Below, piece by piece: positions 36,030 to 45,400 of a stretch of 64,000 nt of DNA. The translations under genes and the position numbers were made by a program. Source of the DNA: Amycolatopsis sp. cg9 (GTDB lineage: Bacteria > Actinomycetota > Actinomycetes > Mycobacteriales > Pseudonocardiaceae); assembly GCF_041346945.1 (NCBI RefSeq), contig NZ_CP166850.1, positions 5,564,501 to 5,628,500 of the forward strand, in the 5' to 3' direction. How positions within the stretch are numbered: the first letter of the stretch is position 1; each line of letters starts with the position of its first letter. Under the pieces are notes generated by a model. It made no database searches. It was not told where the DNA came from and saw only the letters and a list, made by a program, of their open reading frames with translations.

Positions 36030-38591
36030 CTAGGCGGCCGCGCTGGACTTGCCGCGCAGCACCACACTGGCCGTCGAGGCGCCCTTGATCGCCGTTTCGA
36101 TCTGGGCCATCGTCGAGGACGACGAGAGGCCGGGGACGGTCGCGGTGTTCAGTGCGTAGAGCGTGAACGCGTACGGGTGGCTGGAGCCGCCCGGGCAGGG
36201 ACCGAAGTACTTCTGGGCGTTCGCCCCGCTGCCCATCGCCTTCTGCTTCGCGCCGCCCTGGTCCGGCACGCTGTACCCCGCGCCGAGGCCTTCGGGCAGC
36301 GACGCCGCCGACGCCGGCACGTCCCAGATCGCCCAGTGCAGCTTGGTGCCGCCGTTCGCGGTGTCGGCGAAGACGATCGCGTAGCCCTTGGCGCCCTGGG
36401 CGGCACCCCACGCCAGCGGCGGCGACGGGTCCTGGCCCGCCGTGCCGTCCCCGGCGCAGGTGTACTTGTCCGGGATGGTGGCGTTGTCGGCGAACGCGGA
36501 GCTCGTCAGCTTGAAGGCGCCCGGGGTGCTGCCGCCCGGGAACTTCAGCCGCACGATGACGTTGTCCAGCACCGACGGCGTGCCGCCGTTCTTGTCGTTG
36601 TTGGTCGAAGTGAGCCACAGCCCGCCGTCCGGGGTCTTCGTGACCGAGCGGAGGCGGCCCCAGCGGCCGGAGAACAGCGTCGACACCGTGCCGATGCCCG
36701 TGCCCGCCGCGTTGATCTGCGTGGCGAACATCTGCTGGCCGGTGACGCCGGCGATGTAGATCCAGTCGTTGACGATCTCCAGCCCGCTCGGCCCGGCCTG
36801 CGAAGTCGGCCAGGTCTTCTTCGGGGCGATGAAGCCGCTGCAGCTGCCCTGCGTGCCTTCGCAGCTGGGCCAGCCGAAGTTGCCGCCCTTCTGGATCAGG
36901 TTGAGCTCGTCCTGGCTGCTCTCGCCGAACTCCGCCGCCCACAGCTGGCCGCGGGAGTCCCAGGCCAGGCCCTGCGGGTTGCGGTGGCCGTAGCTCCAGA
37001 CGTACCGGGCGTTGCCGCCGGTGGCGTAGAACGGGTTGTCGCTCGGCGCCGAGCCGTCCGGGTTCAGCCGCAGGATCTTCCCGTTGAGGGAGCTCTTGTT
37101 CTGCGCGTTGTCGCTGTTCTTCGCGTCGCCGACGGTGGCGTACAGCTTGCCGTCCGGACCGAACTTGATCCGCCCGCCGTTGTGGTAACGGTTCTTCGCG
37201 ATCCCGGTCAGCACCGGCGTCGACGTCGGGGACAGCGTGGTGCCGTCGTAGGTCATCTTCACGATCCGGTTGTCCCCGGACGCGGTGTGGTAGAGGTAGA
37301 TCGCGTGGTCGGTCGTCCAGTTCGGCGAGATCGCGAGGCCGAGGAGGCCGCCTTCGCCGCTGGTCGTGACCGCGCCCGGCACCTTGCCCAGCGTGGTCTT
37401 CTGGCCGGACGGCGTGACGAGCACGAGCTCGAACCGGTCCCGCTCGGTCACCAGCGCGTTGCCGTTCGGCAGGAAGTCCACCGACCAGCCGAGGTCGACC
37501 TTCGCGATGTCCTTGTCGTACTCGGGGATCCCGCCGCCCCCGGTCGCCGCGGTCTTCGCTGTGACGGCGTTGCTCGCGGCCGAGCTGTTGCCGTCGGGGT
37601 CGCGTGCCTTGACGGTGAACGTGTACGACGTGTTCGGGGCCAGACCGGTGATCGTCGTGCCCAGCGACGTCGTCGTGGCCACCTTCGCGGTGCCCTGGAA
37701 GACGTCGTAGCCCGCGACCGTGCCGCTGTTGTCGGTGGCCGCGTTCCACGCCAGCGAAACGCTGTTCGCGGTGACGCCGGTGGAGCGCAGGTTGCCCGGG
37801 ACGGAGGGCGGGGTGGTGTCGTCGCTCGGCGGCGTGGTGAAGGTGACCACGTTGCTCTGCTGCGACGGGTTGCCGGCGGCGTCGAACGCGCCGACCGAGA
37901 TGTCGTAGGCCGTGTTCGGCGTCAGGTTGTCGACGGTCGCGCTCGTCGTCGTCCCGTCCACGGTCTTGAGGATGTTCCCGCCGCGGTTGATCTCGTAGCG
38001 GACGACGCCGACGTTGTCGGTCGCGGCGGTCCAGCTGAAGGTCGCCGCGGTCGGCAGGACGTTGCTCGCCTTGAGGTCCGACGGCGGCGACGGCGGCACG
38101 CTGTCGGACGGCGCGGTGAAGGTGTCGGTGAGCTTGTCCGCGTTCGGGCCGCCGTTGGCGGTGGTCGCGGTGGTGCGGACCTTGTTGATCCCGGCGGTCA
38201 GCTGCACGGTCGCGGTGGCGGTCTTCCACGTCGTCCAGGCGCCGGTGCCGGGGAAGTCGACGGTGCCCTTGTCCCCGCCGTCGACGGTGAGCTTCACCGG
38301 CCGGTTGTCGGCGGTTCCGTTGGCGTAGCGGAAGGTCAGGGTGTGCGTGCCCGCCTGGGCGGCGTTCACGGCGTACTCGACGTAGCTGCCTGCGACGTTG
38401 TCGAAGTTGACGAACCCGGTGCCGGAGTACCCGGCGTGGTTCGACTCGACGGCGCCTTGGGAGATCACGGCGGATTCGGACTCGTAGTCGGTGTCCGCGG
38501 CGAAAGCGCTTACCGGGCTGAGCGCGGTGAGGCCGAGCGCCGCGGCTGCGGTACCGGCCAGTACCACGCGCCACGGTGGACGGGGTGCCAC
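36030..38591 (-). CDS. Secreted multidomain sugar dehydrogenase-like protein: carbohydrate-binding, 2x FN3, GSDH propeller, PEBP
   Basis: An 853-aa exported protein. The signal peptide ends near residue 31. A jelly-roll carbohydrate-binding module (about 35-165; YESESAVISQGAVESNHAGYSGTG-type start, CBM35/CBM6-like) is followed by two fibronectin III domains (about 168-258 and 265-350). A six-bladed glucose/sorbosone-dehydrogenase propeller (about 365-690) has VTERDRFELVLV, GGLLGLAISPNW, RYHNGGRIKFGPDGKLY and YGHRNPQGLAWD. The last 160 residues are a PEBP/YbhB domain (DPSPPLAW, HPYAFTLYALNT). GTG 38591 has AGGAGG upstream. It probably binds polysaccharide and oxidises released sugars; PQQ supply is not encoded nearby. 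Confidence 0.85.
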   Translation of the reverse strand: MAPRPPWRVVLAGTAAAALGLTALSPVSAFAADTDYESESAVISQGAVESNHAGYSGTGFVNFDNVAGSYVEYAVNAAQAGTHTLTFRYANGTADNRPVKLTVDGGDKGTVDFPGTGAWTTWKTATATVQLTAGINKVRTTATTANGGPNADKLTDTFTAPSDSVPPSPPSDLKASNVLPTAATFSWTAATDNVGVVRYEINRGGNILKTVDGTTTSATVDNLTPNTAYDISVGAFDAAGNPSQQSNVVTFTTPPSDDTTPPSVPGNLRSTGVTANSVSLAWNAATDNSGTVAGYDVFQGTAKVATTTSLGTTITGLAPNTSYTFTVKARDPDGNSSAASNAVTAKTAATGGGGIPEYDKDIAKVDLGWSVDFLPNGNALVTERDRFELVLVTPSGQKTTLGKVPGAVTTSGEGGLLGLAISPNWTTDHAIYLYHTASGDNRIVKMTYDGTTLSPTSTPVLTGIAKNRYHNGGRIKFGPDGKLYATVGDAKNSDNAQNKSSLNGKILRLNPDGSAPSDNPFYATGGNARYVWSYGHRNPQGLAWDSRGQLWAAEFGESSQDELNLIQKGGNFGWPSCEGTQGSCSGFIAPKKTWPTSQAGPSGLEIVNDWIYIAGVTGQQMFATQINAAGTGIGTVSTLFSGRWGRLRSVTKTPDGGLWLTSTNNDKNGGTPSVLDNVIVRLKFPGGSTPGAFKLTSSAFADNATIPDKYTCAGDGTAGQDPSPPLAWGAAQGAKGYAIVFADTANGGTKLHWAIWDVPASAASLPEGLGAGYSVPDQGGAKQKAMGSGANAQKYFGPCPGGSSHPYAFTLYALNTATVPGLSSSSTMAQIETAIKGASTASVVLRGKSSAAA

Positions 38592-38669
38592 TGGGAGCCT
38601 CCTGCGTGGGTCGGGGGACAGGGGGTGACCGGGGCGGGGATGGTTCGGCGGACCACCGGTGTAAATAGT

Positions 38670-38684
38670 TAGGAAAGTTTCCTA
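38670..38684. promoter_or_regulatory. Candidate operator upstream of the secreted sugar dehydrogenase
   Basis: TAGGAAAGTTTCCTA is a perfect palindrome with 7-bp arms around a central G, in an AT-rich island about 80 bp upstream of the GTG at 38591. Its place and symmetry suggest a sugar-responsive repressor site. The binding protein is unknown. Confidence 0.45.
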
Positions 38685-38811
38685 TCTATGGGACAGATCA
38701 CACACCCTCCGGGCGCGGTGTGTCAATACTCGACCCGGTCACTCACCCTTGGTGAACAAGGGTTTCCCGCTGACCGGTGCGCTTTCGCCCTCGGCCGGCT
38801 CCGGACGTGGT

Positions 38812-38842
38812 GAAAGGGTCGTTCATGACGTCCGGGCCGGGG
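38812..38842. terminator. Imperfect hairpin after hemF
   Basis: GGACGTGGTGAA and TTCATGACGTCC form a 12-bp stem with two mismatches around AGGGTCG, just beyond the end of the minus-strand hemF. A weak terminator is likely. Confidence 0.4.
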
Positions 38843-39658
38843 TCAGCTCGCCGCCACCGCGGTCTCGGCGGCCCAGTCGCGGGGCACCAGGAACGAAGCC
38901 AGCTCCGCCTCCGCGCTACCCGGCTCCGGCGGGCCGCCGGTTTCCCACCGCGCCAGCGGCGGCAGCGTCAGGAGCACCGCCTCGGCGTCGGCCGCCGGGG
39001 TGGGGACGAGGGCGGACTCCACGTACCGGCCGCGGCGGTGCAGCTGCCACTGCCGTTCGCGGTCGCCGTGCTGCAGGTCCTTGCGGCGCCGCACGATCGG
39101 GAGGTAGGCGGGCGCGAGGGCGGCGATGCCCGCCGCGGTGAACGCGGCCGCGCGCCGCCAGCCGTCCGGGCCCGGCGGGCGCAGGTGGTCGAACGCGATG
39201 CCGCCGATCCCGCGCGGCTCGTCGTGGTGGGGCAGCCGGAACAGGTCGTCGCAGGCGCGCTTCGCCTGCGCGTGGAACGCCGGGTCGAGCGTGTCGCAGC
39301 AGGCTTTGAGCGTCCGGTGGAAGTGGGCCGCGTCCTCGGCGAAGCCGTAGCAGGGCAGGAGGTCCGCCGCGCCACCGAACCACCACGACCCCGCGTAGTC
39401 GCAGTACCGGAACCGGGCGTGGAACGCCGGGACGTACGGGTTGCGCGGGTGGACCGCGACGGTCAGCCCGACGGTCTCGCCGCCCTCGGCCACGACGACG
39501 CAGGCCCGTTCGAAGACGGCACCGTTCTCCAGCAGCCGCGCCCCGCCCGACCGGCCGAAGCGGGCTTCGCCGTCGAGGCGTTCCAGCTCGGCCACGAGCT
39601 CACGCTGCCCGGCCCGCACCATCGCCTTGACGGCGTCGCGTCTGTCCCCTGAAGGCAT
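38843..39658 (-). CDS. hemF: Oxygen-dependent coproporphyrinogen III oxidase
   Basis: Converts coproporphyrinogen III to protoporphyrinogen IX with O2 in the protoporphyrin branch of haem synthesis. The 271-aa protein aligns across almost the whole family core: VHPRNPYVPAFHARFRY (His70, His80), WWFGGAADLLPCYGF, EDAAHFHRTLKACCD, HHDEPRGIGGIAFDHL, YLPIVRRRKD and RRGRYVES. Differences are DLLP for the usual DLTP and ACVVVAE where AGVNFS is expected. Most actinobacteria use the coproporphyrin branch (HemY, HemH, HemQ) instead, so this gene is unusual. No other haem gene is adjacent. Confidence 0.88.
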   Translation of the reverse strand: MPSGDRRDAVKAMVRAGQRELVAELERLDGEARFGRSGGARLLENGAVFERACVVVAEGGETVGLTVAVHPRNPYVPAFHARFRYCDYAGSWWFGGAADLLPCYGFAEDAAHFHRTLKACCDTLDPAFHAQAKRACDDLFRLPHHDEPRGIGGIAFDHLRPPGPDGWRRAAAFTAAGIAALAPAYLPIVRRRKDLQHGDRERQWQLHRRGRYVESALVPTPAADAEAVLLTLPPLARWETGGPPEPGSAEAELASFLVPRDWAAETAVAAS

Positions 39659-39696
39659 GCCCCCACCCCCGGGGGCAGATTACCAGCGAACGGCGC

Positions 39697-40134
39697 TCAG
39701 CCGGCGATGTCGGCCCGCGCGATCACCTTGGTGATCTTCGCCCGGACGAGGGATTCTTCGGGCACGGCGTTGCGCTTCCCGTACTCCTCGGCCCGCTCGG
39801 CGCCCATGTACCGCGCCCCCAGGCGAGTCGCCCACTCGAGCATGTCGTCGAAGTCGTGGGTGAGCCGGGCCTCGGCGGTGAACTGGACGTACGAATACGG
39901 CGGCCGCTGGTCGTCGACGGCGAGGGAGATCCGCCCGTCGCGGGCGATGGCCTTCCCCTTCAGCGTCTCGGTGCCGGTGGTGAAGATCAGCTCGTCGCCG
40001 TCCGGGCCCTCGTTCAGCAGGAACCAGATCGGCGTCACGATCGGCGCGCCGTTGGCCCTGACCAGGCCCAGCATGCCGGTGCGGGTGCCTTCCGAAGCGA
40101 ACTGCCACCATTCTGAACGGCTCATCTCACGCAT
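39697..40134 (-). CDS. PPOX-class (pyridoxamine-phosphate-oxidase-like) flavin/F420-dependent protein
   Basis: A 145-aa split-barrel protein. The actinobacterial relatives bind F420 or FMN and reduce small molecules or haem-related compounds. It has GMLGLVRANGAPIVTPIWFLL near residue 20-40, then LKGKAIARDGRISLAVDD and YVQFTAEARL, and ends with ITKVIARADI. ATG 40134 and ATG 40125 are both possible. It is divergent from the SMC-type operon with a 62-bp gap. Confidence 0.82.
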   Translation of the reverse strand: MREMSRSEWWQFASEGTRTGMLGLVRANGAPIVTPIWFLLNEGPDGDELIFTTGTETLKGKAIARDGRISLAVDDQRPPYSYVQFTAEARLTHDFDDMLEWATRLGARYMGAERAEEYGKRNAVPEESLVRAKITKVIARADIAG

Positions 40135-40182
40135 GTGAGCGACGTTAGACCGTCACCCGCGCGTGCGCAGAGGGTGGCCGAC

Positions 40183-40197
40183 TAGCCTGGCCTGCTG
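40183..40197 (+). promoter_or_regulatory. Leaderless -10 element of the SMC-type operon
   Basis: TAGCCT (40183-40188) ends 8 nt before GTG 40197 and no Shine-Dalgarno sequence precedes that codon. The three-gene operon is therefore probably expressed from a leaderless mRNA. Confidence 0.45.
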
Positions 40198-41672
40198 TGC
40201 GAGACGACGAGACCGGCGGCCCGGGCCTGGCCGACGAGGGGCTGACGCGCCGCCTCAAGGCGCTGGCCTGCACCGCGCCGCTGCACGACCTGGACGCGCG
40301 GAAGGCGAAGCTCGACTGGGCCGACGCCACGATCTACCAGATGGCCGAGATCGCGCTGCACACGATCGACCAGGTCACCATCGCGATGGACTTCGACACC
40401 GGCGCCGGCCACGACGAGGTCATCGACCGGCTGCTGCCCTTCATCGCGCAGCAGGCGCCGTCGCGGATGCCGGAGGAGCACGTCCGCGTGGCCAAGTGGG
40501 TCCTCGACAACCTCATCAACGTCGGCACCACCGAACGCGGCTTCCGGCGCGTCTACGGCTCGATGGGCCCGGGCGGCTACCAGCGCCGCCAGTTCGACTT
40601 CAAGCTGCTCGTCGAGCTGGCCGCCCGCGACGGCGAGGTCTACCTCCGGGCCACCGACGAGGCCATCAACGTCCTCGTCGGCGCCCTCGACACCGACGTC
40701 GAGTCGGCGCAGATCGCCGCCGAGGTCAAGCTCGAGAACCTCATCAACCGCGGCCGGCTGGCCGACGCGAAGCTCGCCGCCGAGCAGGCCCGCTACCGGA
40801 CCGTCCAGTACGGCGAGACGCTGCGCGCGAAGCTCGACGCGACCCGCCGCGACGTCCGGTCGGTCGACTGGGAGCGCGAGGTCCCGGAGCTCCTGGACAG
40901 CGCGCTCAGCCACATCGAAGCCCGCTTCCGCGCCGAGAACGCCATCCTCAAGAACATCACCACCGCCCGCGACGAGACCGAGGACCTCGACCGCAAGCGC
41001 CGCGCCGCCGAGCTCGTCGACATCGTCGGCGACTGCATCCGCCGCCACACCCGCCTGCAGTCCCGGCTCGCCGACGCGGGTGCGGTGTTCCGCGCCGAGC
41101 AGGACCGCCAGCAGTTCTCCGGCCCGCCCCAGCGCGCCACCCTCGACCTCTTCGGCCAGCTCCTCGTGCCCACCCTGGGCCTGCCGCTGGCCGACGCCAT
41201 CGCCCCGGCCGAGCACTTCTTCCACGCCGTCGCCGGGATCACCCCGCCGGTCGTGCCCTCGCTGTCGTCGCTGGTCTCGCTGCTCCTGCGGCCCGCGCCC
41301 GAGCGCGACCAGCTGATCGGCGAGGTCCCCGAGCCCGAGCTGATGCCCGCCGAGGTCACCGACAAGTTCGGCGACGACGTCTGGCGCGCCGCCGACGAGC
41401 TGCTCGACCTGCCCGAGGTGCCGCGGCGCCTCTCCGGCCTCCTGGAAGAGGCCCGCCGCAGCCGCCAGCCGGGACTCGCCGCCCTGGTCGCGCTGCGCGC
41501 CGTGCACGCCTACAGTCCCGGGGTCGGCGCGGCCCGCCGCCAGGGCGACCGCCAGGTGCTGCTCGCCGTCGACGACGGCACCCTCCTGGACGACCCGGAC
41601 TTCGGCGGCGCCGACCTGCTCCTGTCCACCGCCGCCGTAGAGCGGGCCGACGAAGAAGAGGAAGTCGCGTAA
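40197..41672 (+). CDS. Kleisin-like subunit (MukF/MksF/JetA-like) of an SMC-type complex
   Basis: A 491-aa soluble, largely helical protein, first gene of a three-gene operon. The segment from about residue 145 (VYLRATDEAINVLVGALDTD) through KLENLINRGRLADAKLAAEQARYRT resembles the part of JetA/MksF proteins where a late winged-helix passes into helical repeats. The C-terminus is acidic (ERADEEEEVA). In related complexes this subunit bridges the two ATPase heads. The family call rests on operon layout, size and these local similarities, not on a search. GTG 40197 is the start and it overlaps the next ATG by one base. Confidence 0.65.
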   Translation: MRDDETGGPGLADEGLTRRLKALACTAPLHDLDARKAKLDWADATIYQMAEIALHTIDQVTIAMDFDTGAGHDEVIDRLLPFIAQQAPSRMPEEHVRVAKWVLDNLINVGTTERGFRRVYGSMGPGGYQRRQFDFKLLVELAARDGEVYLRATDEAINVLVGALDTDVESAQIAAEVKLENLINRGRLADAKLAAEQARYRTVQYGETLRAKLDATRRDVRSVDWEREVPELLDSALSHIEARFRAENAILKNITTARDETEDLDRKRRAAELVDIVGDCIRRHTRLQSRLADAGAVFRAEQDRQQFSGPPQRATLDLFGQLLVPTLGLPLADAIAPAEHFFHAVAGITPPVVPSLSSLVSLLLRPAPERDQLIGEVPEPELMPAEVTDKFGDDVWRAADELLDLPEVPRRLSGLLEEARRSRQPGLAALVALRAVHAYSPGVGAARRQGDRQVLLAVDDGTLLDDPDFGGADLLLSTAAVERADEEEEVA

Positions 41673-42472
41673 TGGCGCTGTCCCACAGCAGCGTGGACGC
41701 CGAAGCCGCGGCCCGGCTGGTCGCCTTCGGCATGCGGCCGAAGCAGCTGCCCGCCCGCGACGTCGTCTACGGCGACCTCGTGCGCCGCTACGGCGAGGAC
41801 AACGCGTTCAAGGCGCTCACCCACGCCGTCGCCGCCGGGCTCGGCCTGATGGTGCTCGAGGTCAACCAGCAGGCCGGCGCGGTGCTGGCGGCCACCGACG
41901 AGTCCGTCTTCGAGATCAAGATGGACTCCTACGCCCGCCAGGCCAAGATCCGCGAGCGCCGCGAGACCGAGAAGGTCCTGCACGGCCTGATCCACCTCGC
42001 CGCCGCGGCGCTGGGCTACCCGCGCCCGGACGACCTCGCCAACGACACCTACATCGGCCGCGTCAGCGTCGAGCAGGTCGACGCGATGGTCCGCGAAGCC
42101 GCCCGCATGCTCGACGAACGCGCCGCGGCGGCCGAAGCCAACAACGACCCCCTCGCCGACGCGCCCGAGCTGGAACAGGCGTGGCGCGCCTACGCCCGCC
42201 GCCCGGCCGCGGCCGCCACCAAGGACGGGCGCCTGGCCGCCGACACCACCCGCGGCATGGTCAGCCGCGCCCTGCGCTTCCTCGCCGACCAGGGCTTCCT
42301 GGTCCCGGTGAGCGACGAGCAGGGCGGCACCTACCGGACCACGCCGCGCTACCAGATCCAGGTCCGCGAGCTCGCGGCCGACGCCGCCTTCGACGACCTG
42401 CTCGCGCTCGACGTCGTCGCCGTCGCTAACGCCGGGGGAACGCTGCGCGCGACCTCGTCGGACACGCTGTAA
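41672..42472 (+). CDS. KITE-like subunit (MukE/MksE/JetB-like) of an SMC-type complex
   Basis: A 266-aa protein, second gene of the operon. It looks like two winged-helix domains: the first includes ARDVVYGDLVRRYGEDNAFKALTHAV. The second lies near residues 185-235 with DTTRGMVSRALRFLADQGFL and a beta wing GGTYRTTPRYQIQVREL. This fits the MukE/JetB accessory subunits that bind the kleisin. ATG 41672 overlaps the upstream stop (TAATG). The SMC-like gene follows after 11 bp. Confidence 0.62.
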   Translation: MALSHSSVDAEAAARLVAFGMRPKQLPARDVVYGDLVRRYGEDNAFKALTHAVAAGLGLMVLEVNQQAGAVLAATDESVFEIKMDSYARQAKIRERRETEKVLHGLIHLAAAALGYPRPDDLANDTYIGRVSVEQVDAMVREAARMLDERAAAAEANNDPLADAPELEQAWRAYARRPAAAATKDGRLAADTTRGMVSRALRFLADQGFLVPVSDEQGGTYRTTPRYQIQVRELAADAAFDDLLALDVVAVANAGGTLRATSSDTL

Positions 42473-42483
42473 AAGGGGAGTAG

Positions 42484-45400
42484 ATGTACGAGCTTTCGCG
42501 GGTCCGCCTGCATTCGGTGGGCCCGGCGGGTGCCCGCTACCAGGACGTCGTGCTCGACTTCAGCGGCGTCGGCGCCAAGATCACCGCGCCCCAGCAGGAC
42601 GCGCTGTTCAGCGCCGGCATCCACGCGACCGGGCCGGCCGAGCTGCGCCGCCCGTCGCCGGCGAGCGTGCTGTTCCTGGAGAACGGCGGCGGCAAGTCCG
42701 TGCTCATCAAGCTGATCTTCTCGGTCATGCTGCCCGGCCGCCGCCAGGTCGTCGGCACCACGAGCACGAAGGTGCTCGAGAAGTTCGTCGCCGCCAAGGA
42801 CGTTTCGCACGTCGTGCTGGAGTGGCTGCACGTCGAGAGCGGCCACCGGATCATCACCGGCAAGGTCTCCGAGTGGCGCGGGCACGTCGTGTCCGCCGAC
42901 TCCGAGAACCTCGTCGACTCCTGGTACTGCTTCCGCCCGACGTCGGCGCTGGGGCTCGATTCCCTGCCGATGACCCAGGACGGCCGGCTGCTCACCATGT
43001 CCGGCTTCCACGACAAGCTCACCGCCGCGCAGCTGGCCGAGCCCGAGCTGGAACTGTCCTGGACGCGGCGCCACCACGAGTGGACCGGCCGGCTCGACGG
43101 CCTCGGCCTCGACACCGAGCTGTTCCGCTACCAGCGCGCGATGAACGCCGGCGAAGGCGAAGCGGCGGACGCGTTCGCCTTCGGCACCGACGACGCGTTC
43201 GTCGAGTTCCTGCTGCGCGCGGTCGTTTCCGAGGACGAGCCGAAGGACCTCGCCGAGGTCGTCGCGACCTACGCGCACAACCTGGCGCAACGCGGGGACC
43301 TGTTGTCCGAGCGTGACTTCGTGGCGGGGGCCTTGGAGCTACTCGGGCCGCTGGCCGCCGAAGAAGGCGTCGCCGCGGAGTCGCGGAAGATCGCCGAATC
43401 GGCGAAAGCCGACATGGCCGCGCTGGCCGGGCGCGTCGTCGCGCGCAACGAGCTGGAGAACGCGCGGCTGTCCGGGCTCGAAGAGCACGTCACCGAGGTC
43501 AAGTCGGCGGAGAAGCTCGCCGAGGGCGACCACCGGCGGCTCGCCGCGGCCGTCACGGAGCTGCGCCGGCTGGTCGCCGTGCTGCGCCTGGACGAAGCCC
43601 AGGAAGCCCGCAAGCGCGTCGACGCCGAACTGGCCGCGGCGAAGACCGAGGCCGAGGCCTGGCGCGAGACGGCGACGGTGCTCAACCAGCTGAACGCGGC
43701 CCGCAAGGCGAAGGACCTGCGCGAGCTCGTCGGCAGCCGCGAAGAGAAGGCGCGGCCGGCGCTCCAGGCGCGCAACGACGCCGCGTCCGCGCTCGCCCGC
43801 GGGTTGCACGCGCTGGCGCAGGACGCCCAGCGCCAGGCGGACAAGGCCGAGGCGCACGCGGGCGCGTTGCGCGCCGAAGCCGAGAAGGCGCAGACCGAAC
43901 GCGACGAAGCCGCCAACCTCGCGGCCGCCCGCCGGGCCGAGGCACGCGGGCTGACCACGCGGATCACCGAGCTGCGCGAAGAGGTCCAGAACGCCGTCCG
44001 CGCCGGGCTGCTGCCGTCGGGCGCCGACGTCGCCGAGGCTTCGCGGACGGCGCGGTCGGCGGCCGAGCAGGCCGCTTCGGAGCTGACCCGGCGCGAACAG
44101 GAACTGGACCGCGCCGCGACGGACCTCCAGGCGGCGCAACGGGCCGTCAACGAGGCCCACCAGCTCGCGGGCACCACCCAGGACCGCTTCGAGCGCTCCA
44201 CCGAGGACCTCGACCGGGCGCACCGCCGCACGGACGCGCTGGCCGCCGAGGGCCGCCTGGTCGAGCTGCTCGGCGCGGACGACGTCGCCCTCGAAAGCGA
44301 CCTGCCGGTGCTGCTGGAACGGCTGCGCGAGGCGAGCGCGGCCGTCGAGAAGGAGCAGACCGCGCTGCGGATGGAGGAGTCCGCCGACGAGCGGGCCCTC
44401 GCGGCGTTGGGGTCGGGCGGGCTGCTGCCGCCGCCCGAAGACGTCCAGGCCGCGCTGGACGCCCTGGAAGAAGCCGGGATCACGGCGTGGTCCGGCTGGC
44501 GTTATCTGTCCAAATTGGACTCCGACCGGCGGGCCGAAGTGCTCGAAAGCCTGCCGCAGCTGGTGTCCGGCGTCCTGCTCAACGACGCCGCGCACGTGGA
44601 CCGCGCCCGCGAAGTGCTCACGAAGCGGCGGCTGCTGCCGTCCGCGACCATCGCCGTCGGCACCACCGAAGCGCTCCTGGCCGAGGCGCCCACCGCGCCC
44701 GGCGTCGAGTTTCTCGTGCCGCCGAACCCCGCGATGTACGACGAAGAAGCCGCCGACGCCGAGCGGGAAGCCGTGGCGCGGCGGCACACCGAGCGGCAGC
44801 GGCGGCTGGAAGCGTTGTCCGCCAAGCTGTCCGCCGACGGCGCGCTGACGTGGAAGCTCACCACCTGGCGCGAGGACTACCCGCCCGGTGCCGTCGCGAC
44901 GCTGGCCGAGCAGGCCCAGGCGGCCCGCACCGCGCGGGAGACCGCCCGGACGGCGCTGGCGCAGGCCGACGCGGAATTCGCGCGGCTGAGCGAGAAGGCG
45001 GCGTCGCTGCGCGAGCGCGTCCCCGAGCTGCGGGCGGCCGCGGCCGAAGCGGAAGAACGCGCGCGGCGGCTCGGCGAGCTGGGCGCCCGCAGCGCGCGGA
45101 TCGCGGAGTGGACCGAGGAGGTCGAACGCGCGACCGAGATCGCCGAGCGCGCCGACCTCCAGGCGTCCGACGCGGCGGGCAAGGCCGCGCGGCTGCGCGA
45201 GCAGGCGGGGGAGGAGCAGCGCACCGCCGACGGGCACCGCCGGACCGCGACCACCGCGCGGGCGGAGCTGGCCGAGGTGCCGGGCGCGGCCGAAGCGGCC
45301 GACGGCCCGGTGCCGTCCGAGCCGGTCGACGCGCTGCGGCGGACGTACCTCTCGGCGTCCGAGTCGTACGCGAAGGTCGAGGTCGGCAGCGACCTGCGGG

